From Stieleria mannarensis (lineage in GTDB: Bacteria > Planctomycetota > Planctomycetia > Pirellulales > Pirellulaceae), in contig NZ_JACEHH010000017.1 in assembly GCF_014154935.1 (NCBI RefSeq), forward strand, positions 108,717-172,716: DNA of 64,000 nt. Reading direction: 5' to 3'. Below the pieces are notes generated by a model. That model saw only the letters and a program-made list of their open reading frames with translations. It made no database searches and was not told where the DNA came from. Below, piece by piece: positions 26,032 through 33,959 of the stretch (positions are counted from its first letter, which is position 1; each line of letters starts with the position of its first letter). A program made the position numbers and the translations under genes.

Positions 26032-28125
26032 ATGAAGATCAACATGAATCGAGGCTTTGCAGGACTGTGCATCGCACTGTTGTGCGCGGCCAACGTCTTT
26101 GCCCAATGCGGCGATTGCACCGGCTGCTCAAGCGGCTCGGGCTGCGTCGCGGCCGGCGGGGCTGCTGGCCCCGCCGTGACGTATGAAACCCGCACGGTCA
26201 TGCGACCGCAGCTGGTGTCGGAAACCCGCATGGTTCCGACGACGACTTACAAGACCGAAACCCGCACTCGCATGCGGACGGTGACGCGGCAAGTGGCCAA
26301 GGTGCAAACCCGCCAGCAGACCTACACGGTCAACGTTCCCGAGGTCCGCACCAAAACCGAAACCTACACCGTTTGCGTGCCCGTGGAGTATACCGAGGAA
26401 GTGCCCTACAAGGTTCAGGTCCCGGTGACGACCGAGGTCGAACAGACCTACACGGTGTGTGTTCCCAAGACCACCGAAGAGGAGCGGACCTACACGGTTT
26501 GCGTCCCCTACAAGGAAACCCAAACCTACCTGGCCACCGTCCCGGTGACCGAACAGGTGGAACAGGAATACACCGTGCACGTTCCGGTCCAAAAGACCCG
26601 CACCGAGACCTATGACGTCTGTGTCCGCTACACCGAGCCGGAGGAACAGGAATACACCGTTCAGGTTCCGGTCAAGAAAATGCGGACCGAGACGTACCAA
26701 GTGTGCGTTCCGTACACCGACACCGTGACGCAAACCTACAACGTCCAGGTGCCTTACACCGAACCGCACACGTACACCGTCCAGGTCCCGTATTGCGAAA
26801 CGGTCGAACAGCCCTATTCGGTCTGCGTCCCCTACACCGATCAAGTCGAGCAGCCTTACACGGTGATGGTCCCGCACACCGAGGAAGTCGAGGAGACCTA
26901 CACGGTTCAAACGCCGGTCACGGAAACCAAGACCGCGACGCGAACGGTCACCAAGTGCGTTCCGGTGACGACCATGAAAACCGTCACCGAAGACCACGGC
27001 AGCTACGAATGCCAAGCGGTTGAGACCGCCGCAAGTGCTGGCGCAGGTTGCGGCGCCGGAGCAGGTTGCGGAAGCTGTGGCGGATGCGCTTCGGCCTGCA
27101 ACCCCTGTGGCGGATGTGCGTCCCCGTGCGATCCCTGTGGCGGCTCGGCCGGCGTTGTCGGCGGTGGATGTGCCCCCGTGGTGACCTACCGCAAGGTCTG
27201 GGTGCCCAACCTGGTCACCAAAGAGGTCCCGGTCACGACGTACGAGCGTCAGACCACCGAGGAACCTTACACCTACACCACGACCAGCTACGTCACCGAA
27301 ACCAAGACCCGCAAGGTCCCGGTGACCCGCTGCGTTCCGGAGACGAAGACGCGTGTGGTGAACGTCACCCGCTATCGCACCGAGCAACGGATGCGAAAGG
27401 TTCAGGTGCGAAAAATGCGTACCGAAGAACGGACCTGTAACGTCACCAAGTACAAGACCGAAACACGCACCCGCGAAGTTCCGGTCCGACGCACGCGAAT
27501 GGAAACGCACGAACGTCAGGTTCCCTACTGCGAAATGGTGACCGAGACGCGGAAACGGACGGTCAACGTCCCGAAGACGCGGATCGAAACTCGCACCCGC
27601 GAAGTCCCCTATTGCGAAATGGTGCCCGAAACCCGCAAACGGATGGTGACGTTGTGCTCGACCAAGCAAGAAGAACGGACTCGTGAGGTCACCAAGTACC
27701 GCAACGAGACTCGCAAGAAGATGGTTCCGGTCACCAAAATGGTGAACGAAACCCGCGTCCGCATGGTGCCCCAGACGACCTACAAGACGGAAGAAGGGAC
27801 ACGAACGGTCACCAAGACGCGGATGGAAGAGCAAACTCGCCAGCGCGACGTTAACTACACCGTTTGCGTCAAGCAGGAACGCGTCCGCACCTACAACGTC
27901 ACCGTTTATGAAAACGTGACCGAAGAGGTTCCCGAGGAGTACACCGTGTGCATCCCCGAAACGACCATGAAGGAAGTCCAGGTTCAGGTTTGCAAACCCG
28001 TGCCGACCACGGTCCAAGTGCCCGTGTACAGCTACGGCGCCGCGGCCGCTCCCGGAGCCGGATGCGTCGACTGCGGCGCGGCCGCCCCGATGGCAACCGG
28101 TGCCGGTTGCACCAACTGCAACTGA
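26032..28125 (+). CDS. Secreted YTV-repeat protein, Cys-rich centre (planctomycete envelope protein)
   Basis: 697 residues with a signal peptide (hydrophobic core near residues 8-22, cleavage near VFA). The first half repeats YTV-x-VP and YTVCVP-type units with connecting T-E-x-V-E-Q segments. The centre (DNA about 27030-27180) is Gly/Cys-rich with repeated CGGCAS and NPCGGC-like pieces. The second half is a basic Thr/Arg/Glu version of the repeat (TREVP, TRKRMV, PYCEMV). It ends with a second Cys-containing tail. YTV repeats (Pfam PF07639) are known from Rhodopirellula, where Cys-rich YTV proteins were linked to the protein cell wall. Disulfide cross-linking is a reasonable inference. It is monocistronic with its own promoter and terminator. 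Confidence 0.9.
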   Translation: MKINMNRGFAGLCIALLCAANVFAQCGDCTGCSSGSGCVAAGGAAGPAVTYETRTVMRPQLVSETRMVPTTTYKTETRTRMRTVTRQVAKVQTRQQTYTVNVPEVRTKTETYTVCVPVEYTEEVPYKVQVPVTTEVEQTYTVCVPKTTEEERTYTVCVPYKETQTYLATVPVTEQVEQEYTVHVPVQKTRTETYDVCVRYTEPEEQEYTVQVPVKKMRTETYQVCVPYTDTVTQTYNVQVPYTEPHTYTVQVPYCETVEQPYSVCVPYTDQVEQPYTVMVPHTEEVEETYTVQTPVTETKTATRTVTKCVPVTTMKTVTEDHGSYECQAVETAASAGAGCGAGAGCGSCGGCASACNPCGGCASPCDPCGGSAGVVGGGCAPVVTYRKVWVPNLVTKEVPVTTYERQTTEEPYTYTTTSYVTETKTRKVPVTRCVPETKTRVVNVTRYRTEQRMRKVQVRKMRTEERTCNVTKYKTETRTREVPVRRTRMETHERQVPYCEMVTETRKRTVNVPKTRIETRTREVPYCEMVPETRKRMVTLCSTKQEERTREVTKYRNETRKKMVPVTKMVNETRVRMVPQTTYKTEEGTRTVTKTRMEEQTRQRDVNYTVCVKQERVRTYNVTVYENVTEEVPEEYTVCIPETTMKEVQVQVCKPVPTTVQVPVYSYGAAAAPGAGCVDCGAAAPMATGAGCTNCN

Positions 28126-28143
28126 TCGTGCCGAACGACCCAG

Positions 28144-28174
28144 CCGCTGAGTGGTCTTGAACGCCGCTCAGCGG
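28144..28174 (+). repeat. Hairpin after the YTV gene
   Basis: CCGCTGAG and CTCAGCGG form an 8-bp perfect stem 19 nt past the stop codon, ahead of the main terminator. It has no T tract, so a role in 3'-end stability is only a possibility. Confidence 0.5.
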
Positions 28175-28190
28175 TCGCACGACAAACCCG

Positions 28191-28231
28191 AAAACGGCCC
28201 CGGCGAGGAAACTTGTCGGGGCCGTTTTTTT
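28191..28231 (+). terminator. Strong intrinsic terminator of the YTV gene
   Basis: AACGGCCCCG pairs with CGGGGCCGTT, closing a loop region of GCGAGGAAACTTGT, and is followed by an uninterrupted run of T. This is the clearest terminator in the window. Confidence 0.9.
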
Positions 28232-28244
28232 GGGGGAGGGGAGG

Positions 28245-28429
28245 TGGTCAAAAAATTGAGTGGTCAAAAAATGGCGGACCGTCGCCCGGCTTGTTTGAGC
28301 GAGTCTCGTAGGACTTATCAATCTCGACAGCGCTTCATTGCACAAGAATCACGACAAATCACCGTAAAAATCTGGCGGCGTGCAGATCGCGCTGTCCACC
28401 CATTTTTTGACCCACCCATTTTTTGACCA
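28245..28429. repeat. 185-bp MITE-like element with doubled inverted ends (TGGTCAAAAAAT)
   Basis: The left end carries TGGTCAAAAAAT at 28245 and again at 28261. The right end carries two inverse copies (ATTTTTTGACC) at 28402-28412 and 28418-28429. The outer 33 bp of both ends are thus an imperfect inverted repeat. The inside has no gene. I see no target-site duplication. The same word flanks 38798-38869. Confidence 0.65.
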
Positions 28430-28578
28430 ATCGCCCCTCTTGCCTGGCTCTGCTCTCCCGGTCTTCATTTTTCTGTCGCCGATTTTTCTGCCAGTTTTCG
28501 GCAGTGCTTGCCAGCCGCCGGAGTCGAATGGGATTTGTTATGTTAGGGGAACGATTTGCCCTGGGGAAAGAGAGTCTT

Positions 28579-28908
28579 ATGGCTGACCCGATCACATCCG
28601 AACCCTTTTTGCCCAAGATCTCGCTGCGATGGTTGATCGGATTGGTCACCGTGTGCGCCGCGGCGATGGGTGTGGTCCAACAAGCGGTCAGCAACGGACA
28701 GCCGTGGGCCGTGCTGGCGACGGTCTTGATCGCCATCGTGACGCTGCCGATGTTGATGTGCGTGGCCACGTTTTCGCTGGCCAGTTTGTTTTCCACGATC
28801 GGCTCGGCGGCGATCGGACCCGAGCAACCGGCCAAGGTGTATGTGCCGGCGACACGGATGCCCGATGTCACGCCGGCGCCCGTCAATTGCGACGGCGAGG
28901 CCCAATGA
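28579..28908 (+). CDS. Small membrane protein, first gene of the ABC-transporter operon
   Basis: 109 residues from ATG 28579. Two hydrophobic segments (RWLIGLVTVCAAAMGVV and VLATVLIAIVTLPMLMCVAT) are followed by a short soluble tail. No family is recognised. Its stop overlaps the next start (ATGA, 28905-28908), and this coupling continues through the next three genes, so it is very likely a component or chaperone of the transporter they encode. Confidence 0.75.
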   Translation: MADPITSEPFLPKISLRWLIGLVTVCAAAMGVVQQAVSNGQPWAVLATVLIAIVTLPMLMCVATFSLASLFSTIGSAAIGPEQPAKVYVPATRMPDVTPAPVNCDGEAQ

Positions 28909-31208
28909 GAAAACTTCTTCGCTTGGGCGTCGCGGCGTGCTGGGCGCTGATGATGGTCCCGGCCGCCGCCGAAGAGACCCAGTTGGGGGCGGCACCCTCG
29001 AATCCGGCCCAAGCCGGGTTCACGATGTTTGTGATCAGCGAGCGGTTAGGCAACGAGGGGTTTCAGCCGATCACGTTGCGGTTTCAGGCGATCGGCAAGT
29101 CGTTCACCCGTCAACGACGACTGCGGATCTTGTTCCGTCCCCGGACCCAATACGCCACAAAAATCGATTTCCAATTCGCATGCGACGTCACCGTTCCCCA
29201 AGGTGTCAAGACGTTTGATCAGCCGGTTCTGGTGCCGCACTTTTATCGCTGGGAATCGTGTTCGGTCCAGATCATCGAAGACGGTCGCCGGTTGGGAAAG
29301 CTCGCTTCGAAACTGGCCATCCCGCCGAACGTGAAAGACTGGGGGCAATACATGTCGATCGGGATCATGATCCCCCGCGACGCGGCGACCTCCACCGCGG
29401 CCTGGGCCCGGTTTCCCGATGTCCGTTCGATCGTGACCGTCTTGGGGGAAGGCCCGATCAGCACCAAAGACGACATCAAACGACTCGGCGACAAACAGGC
29501 GCGCAAATTGATCGACGATGTCGTCTATGGCTGGGCGCGGTTCCGGTTGATCGAGGAAGACGCATTGCAGGGCTCGTGGATCGGATACAGCCAGTTGGAT
29601 CTAATCCTGGCGCCCTATCCGTTGCTGCGACGCATCGAGCAGGAGCAGCCCGAGCGGTCGGCGGAGATCAAACGGTGGGTTTCCGCCGGCGGCCAGATTT
29701 GGGCCTACGCGGCGCCACCGCCGGCCGGAGCACCGCCCGCCGGAACACAGCCGGCCGGAGCACCGCCGGCCGGAGCACCGCCGGCCGGAACACCGCCGGC
29801 CGGAACACCGCCGGCACAGCCCCCTTCGGCGACATTGTCGGCGAGTTGGCTGGCGGGCGAGCAAATCGATGTCAACAAAGCGATTCGGTACACGGCCAAT
29901 CCGGCGACGTCCTTGTCGCTCCGAGAGCCCAACGACCTGTCGGCGATCCAGTACCAGCCCTGGAACTACGGTTCGTATTATTCCAACTCCTACGCCTACG
30001 GGGCCAGCGAAACGACTCGCAAGTCCGTCTATGAAGATCTGGTGGCGGCCAAGCATCCGATGGTTCAGACGATCCCCCGGGGGAAGCTGGCGGCCGGGTT
30101 GGGGGTGATGCCGTACGGTTGGGGACGCGTCGTCCTGATCGACCAAGAGGATCCGTTTCCGGGGTCGTTCCAGTTTTGGAAGGCGCTGGAAATGGACAAG
30201 CAGCGCTGGGGCGAACGCAACGGGGTGGAATACGCCACGGGCAACGACAGCTACTGGGCCTGGTTGATGTCGACGGTCGGTCAGCCGCCGGTGACGATGT
30301 TTGTCATCCTGAATGGGTTGTTTGTGTTGGTCATGGGGCCGCTGCTGTACTTCGGGTTGCGGCGGCGCGGGCGACTCTACTTGCTGTACTTCCTCGCTCC
30401 GACGCTGGCTTTTCTGACCACGATGGGATTGGCTTTTTATGCGTTCCTGTCCGATGGGTTCGACAACCGAGCCCGGATCCGTCAGCTGACCTGGATCGAC
30501 GGTCGGCATCCGGTCTCGGATGCACGCGAGAACCAGACGCCTCGCTATCCCATCGTCGACCAATCGCGCCAGACCTATTACACCGTGGTCGACAATCAAC
30601 GGGGGCTGCGGTTTGACGGTGATGCGTTTGTGTTGCCGGTTCATCATTCCGAAATGATGAACACCTACAATTATTACGTCGCCGATGACTCGCGGCCGGG
30701 CGAATACCTGATCGACCAGATCGGGAACGATCGACGTTATTCCGGCGACTTTCTACCCACGCGGACTCAGGTCCATTACCTGGTCACGCGGCCCGGCGAA
30801 GGCGAGTGCCCGCTGGGGATCACGTTGGGCGGCGATGCGGTGAGGTTGACCAACCACCTGTCCACGCCGTTGTCGATCGTGGGTGTGCGTGACGACAAGG
30901 GCAAGTATTGGATCGCCCGCAATGTGGCCGGTGGCGCGACCGTGACGCTCAACAAAGCAGCCTCCAACGTGTTCTTGGAGATCGCAGAGGGCGTGATCGA
31001 TCCGGATTCGACCCAGATGCCCACGCCGTATCAGAACCGCGTGTCGATGAACGACCGAACCGCGGTCGAAGAGCAGTTGTTGACGTTCACTCGCAATCCG
31101 CAGTGGCGATCGTTCTTGGCATTGACGGAGGTCGATGAGGACCAGTTTGCGCTGCGGCAGTGTGTTCAAGACGAATGCGTCCGCATGATCGGAGGGCTGT
31201 TGCCGTGA
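28905..31208 (+). CDS. Exported/membrane protein coupled to ABC transporter, GldG-like position
   Basis: 767 residues from ATG 28905, which overlaps the upstream stop. A signal peptide (cleavage near AAA-EE) precedes a long extracytoplasmic region interrupted by a Pro/Ala/Gly repeat (PPAGA/PPAGT, about residues 272-305). Two membrane segments follow late (TMFVILNGLFVLVMGPLLYF and LYFLAPTLAFLTTMGLAFYA), then a soluble C-terminal part. It sits before an ABC ATPase and a permease, as GldG-type auxiliary proteins do in gliding-type and related exporters, but I see no clear GldG motif, so this is position-based only. Confidence 0.72.
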   Translation: MRKLLRLGVAACWALMMVPAAAEETQLGAAPSNPAQAGFTMFVISERLGNEGFQPITLRFQAIGKSFTRQRRLRILFRPRTQYATKIDFQFACDVTVPQGVKTFDQPVLVPHFYRWESCSVQIIEDGRRLGKLASKLAIPPNVKDWGQYMSIGIMIPRDAATSTAAWARFPDVRSIVTVLGEGPISTKDDIKRLGDKQARKLIDDVVYGWARFRLIEEDALQGSWIGYSQLDLILAPYPLLRRIEQEQPERSAEIKRWVSAGGQIWAYAAPPPAGAPPAGTQPAGAPPAGAPPAGTPPAGTPPAQPPSATLSASWLAGEQIDVNKAIRYTANPATSLSLREPNDLSAIQYQPWNYGSYYSNSYAYGASETTRKSVYEDLVAAKHPMVQTIPRGKLAAGLGVMPYGWGRVVLIDQEDPFPGSFQFWKALEMDKQRWGERNGVEYATGNDSYWAWLMSTVGQPPVTMFVILNGLFVLVMGPLLYFGLRRRGRLYLLYFLAPTLAFLTTMGLAFYAFLSDGFDNRARIRQLTWIDGRHPVSDARENQTPRYPIVDQSRQTYYTVVDNQRGLRFDGDAFVLPVHHSEMMNTYNYYVADDSRPGEYLIDQIGNDRRYSGDFLPTRTQVHYLVTRPGEGECPLGITLGGDAVRLTNHLSTPLSIVGVRDDKGKYWIARNVAGGATVTLNKAASNVFLEIAEGVIDPDSTQMPTPYQNRVSMNDRTAVEEQLLTFTRNPQWRSFLALTEVDEDQFALRQCVQDECVRMIGGLLP
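29718..29819 (+). repeat. 15-bp minisatellite encoding PPAGA/PPAGT
   Basis: Six units of the type CCGCCGGCCGGAGCA or the variant ending AACA run in frame (29718-29807) with a partial seventh. The array encodes a flexible Pro-rich linker. In-frame unit loss or gain would change only linker length. Confidence 0.85.
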
Positions 31209-32191
31209 CCGACGTGACGATGCACCGCAATGCCGTGGTTCCGCCGACGCCCTGGCAGGGGCCGATGATCGAATTGCAGGATGTGACGCGGTTGTTCGGC
31301 AGCACCCGCGCGGTCGACCACGTGTCCTTTATGGTGCCCCGCGGCAGCGTGTTCGGTTACATCGGTCCCAACGGGGCCGGCAAGACGACCAGCATGCGGA
31401 TCCTGGCCACGCTGGAGTTGCCGACCGAAGGCGACGCGTTTGTCGAAGGCCTGTCCTCGGTCAACGACCCCGACCGTGTCCGCCGGCGATTGGGGTTCAT
31501 GCCCGATGCCTTCGGTTCCTACAGCGATACGAACTGTGCGGAGTACCTGGATTTTTTCGCACGTTCCAATGGCTTGATCGGCCGCCAACGGACGCGACGG
31601 ATCCGCTGGGTGATGGACTTTACCGGCCTGCGTTCGATGGCCGAAAAACCGATCACCGGTTTGAGCAAGGGGATGCGGCAACGCCTGTGTCTCGGCCGCG
31701 CGCTGATCCACGATCCCTCCGTGTTGATCCTGGATGAACCCGCCGCCGGACTGGACCCCCGCGCCCGGATCGAATTGCGGCACATCATTCGGTCTTTGGC
31801 CGCCGACGGAAAGACGATTCTGATCAGCAGCCACATCTTGAGCGAATTGGCCGAGATGTGTGATCGGGTCGGGATCATCGAACAGGGGCGTTTGCTGGCC
31901 AACGACACCGTGGCCGGTCTGAAAGGCAACTCGAAGCCGCACCTGGAATTGATCGTCGTCATCGACGGCGAAACGGAAACGGCGAAAACCGTCTTGCAGC
32001 AACTGGAGGATGTCTCGGAAGTTGTCGAGCTTAGCGGCTCGCTTCGGTTTCGCATCGATGGCAAACGCGATCGCCAGATCCAGGTGCTGCATCGTTTGTG
32101 CGACGCCCGCGTCAACGTGCTGGAATATCGGCTGGTCGACGAGTCGCTGGAGGATTTGTTCTTGAAGGTCACCGCGGGGAACGTGCAATGA
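31205..32191 (+). CDS. ABC transporter ATP-binding protein
   Basis: 328 residues from GTG 31205, whose GTGA overlaps the upstream stop; ATG 31220 and ATG 31265 are alternatives. Walker A is GPNGAGKTT (K60), the signature is LSKGMRQRL, Walker B is VLILDEPAAGLDP, and the switch His lies in ILISSHIL. The extra C-terminal domain (about 230-328) is typical of single-substrate exporters of the CcmA/NodI/GldA class. It works with the permease in the next gene, to which it is coupled by ATGA. Confidence 0.93.
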   Translation: MTDVTMHRNAVVPPTPWQGPMIELQDVTRLFGSTRAVDHVSFMVPRGSVFGYIGPNGAGKTTSMRILATLELPTEGDAFVEGLSSVNDPDRVRRRLGFMPDAFGSYSDTNCAEYLDFFARSNGLIGRQRTRRIRWVMDFTGLRSMAEKPITGLSKGMRQRLCLGRALIHDPSVLILDEPAAGLDPRARIELRHIIRSLAADGKTILISSHILSELAEMCDRVGIIEQGRLLANDTVAGLKGNSKPHLELIVVIDGETETAKTVLQQLEDVSEVVELSGSLRFRIDGKRDRQIQVLHRLCDARVNVLEYRLVDESLEDLFLKVTAGNVQ

Positions 32192-33897
32192 CCGAGTCAC
32201 GCCAGCCCGCCCCAGGGGATCATCAGTCGCAAGCCGATGCAGAAGCAGCTCGCGATGTGCCGACGGCGGTTGATGGGACATCGTCGATCGATGCGACGCT
32301 TTCGCTCGGCGGCGGCGGCCAGGCGTTCCCCTACCCGGCGCTTGCGCTCGACCCCGAGGGCAGCGGGTGGTGGGGTTGGATCGACCGGGCGACCGAGCGA
32401 CTGACGAGTTTGTTGAATCCGATTCTGGTCAAGGAAGCCCGTCAATCACTCAAGAGCAAACAGTTTCTGATCACGTTCTTTTGTTTGCTTGCCGCCTCGT
32501 GCGCCTGGACGATCATGGGGATCGTGTTCAACGCGCCGGATGTTTATTACATCCCGACCGGCGACACGATGATGATCGGGTACTTTTTGATCCTGTCGAT
32601 TTCGATGTTCGCCTTTGTCCCCTTGGTGGCGTTTCGATCCCTGGCGGCCGAGTTGGACGAAGGCACGTATGAGATGTTGGCGATCACGCGGCTGACGGCC
32701 TGGAGGATCGTCTCGGGCAAGATGAACAGTGCCGTGTTGCAGATGTTGATCTACTTTTCTGCCATCGTGCCCTGCCTGGCGTTCTGTTACCTGTTGCGCG
32801 GGATCGGGTTGCTGACGATTTTGTTGGTGGTCGCCATCATCTTTATCATCGCGCTGGTGTTGACCGCGTTGGCGCTGGTGTTGTCGACGTTGGCCAAGGG
32901 GCGGACGCTGCAGACGTTTCTACTGGTCGCCTTGGTCGCGTTCATTGTTATCGTCGAGTTTACATGTTGCGGGTTTGTGTTTTCGATGGTTTTGCCGGAG
33001 CAGTGGAGCGGAACCTGGTTCGGGTTTTTGTCCTCGTTCACCGTCGCGGCGTCCTTCGTGGTACTGTTCGTCGCCGCGGCGGCGGCTCGGATCGCTCCGG
33101 TCACCGAGAACCGATCGACGCGGTTGCGGGCGATTTTGTTTTGCCAACAGGCGATCTGGGTGGTGACGATCGCGTACGCCACGCTGGCGACCGGTGATCT
33201 GGCATGGATCAACGAAGGCTTGTTGTACTTGGGGATCTTCTGGTTGCTGGTCGGAATGTTCATGTGCGGCGAGTCGGCGGAGCTTAGCCCCCGCGTCCGC
33301 CGCGGGTTGCCGGCGACCTACACGACTCGCATGTTGTTCACGTGGTGGATGCCCGGGCCGGGGACCGGGTTCATGTTCGTCGTCGCGACCGGCGTGGCCG
33401 GGCTGGTGGTGCTGGCCGGCGTGGGGACGCTGTGGCGCCAATCGGGGACTGTCCTGGGGGCCGGGCCCGACACACCGGTCGCGATCTTTGCGGCCATGAT
33501 GATCGGGTACTTGCTGGGGTACCTGGGCGCGATGCGGTTGCTGTCGATGCCGTTTTTAAAGCGGCTGGGGCCGTCCTTTGTCGCCCCGCTGGTTGCGGCG
33601 ATCGTCGTCTATTTCATGGGCGTGATCGTGCCGGCGATCATCGATGTCACTCTGCGAGGCCGCATATCCATAACCTATTCCGCACTGCATGCGAGCAACT
33701 GGATGTGGACCTGGAATGAAGCGTTCAGCGGTCGGGGGCTGCCGGCGGAGGTCGCGATTTTGATCCTGGTGGTCGGGTCGGGCGTGCTGGCGATCAATCT
33801 GATCCTGCTGTTCCGCGAGTTTCGACTGCGGAAAATCGCGGTCCCGTTGCGGGTGAAGCAGGATTTCGCCGACCAGTCGGAAAACGAACTCGTCTGA
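32188..33897 (+). CDS. ABC transporter permease (ABC-2 type)
   Basis: 569 residues from ATG 32188, coupled to the ATPase gene. A long cytosolic N-terminus (about 85 residues, with a Gly-rich LSLGGGGQAF) precedes NPILVKEARQSLKSKQF, the usual opening of ABC-2 permeases just before the first membrane helix. About ten to twelve hydrophobic segments follow. The substrate is unknown. It ends 62 nt before the helicase gene, with GGAG preceding that start. Confidence 0.88.
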   Translation: MTESRQPAPGDHQSQADAEAARDVPTAVDGTSSIDATLSLGGGGQAFPYPALALDPEGSGWWGWIDRATERLTSLLNPILVKEARQSLKSKQFLITFFCLLAASCAWTIMGIVFNAPDVYYIPTGDTMMIGYFLILSISMFAFVPLVAFRSLAAELDEGTYEMLAITRLTAWRIVSGKMNSAVLQMLIYFSAIVPCLAFCYLLRGIGLLTILLVVAIIFIIALVLTALALVLSTLAKGRTLQTFLLVALVAFIVIVEFTCCGFVFSMVLPEQWSGTWFGFLSSFTVAASFVVLFVAAAAARIAPVTENRSTRLRAILFCQQAIWVVTIAYATLATGDLAWINEGLLYLGIFWLLVGMFMCGESAELSPRVRRGLPATYTTRMLFTWWMPGPGTGFMFVVATGVAGLVVLAGVGTLWRQSGTVLGAGPDTPVAIFAAMMIGYLLGYLGAMRLLSMPFLKRLGPSFVAPLVAAIVVYFMGVIVPAIIDVTLRGRISITYSALHASNWMWTWNEAFSGRGLPAEVAILILVVGSGVLAINLILLFREFRLRKIAVPLRVKQDFADQSENELV

Positions 33898-33959
33898 TTG
33901 AGCGGGCGCTGTTAAATTGCTGCTCGCCTGACGCCCCCTCATCCGAAACGGAGTTCAAC

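Noticed and set aside
26128..28017. 629-residue open frame on the minus strand opposite the YTV gene
   Set aside because: The opposite strand of a regular repeat with few stop-generating codons stays open by chance. Its product is a monotone Gly/Asp/Val/His repeat without start signal or domain, while the plus strand has a signal peptide, promoter and terminator.
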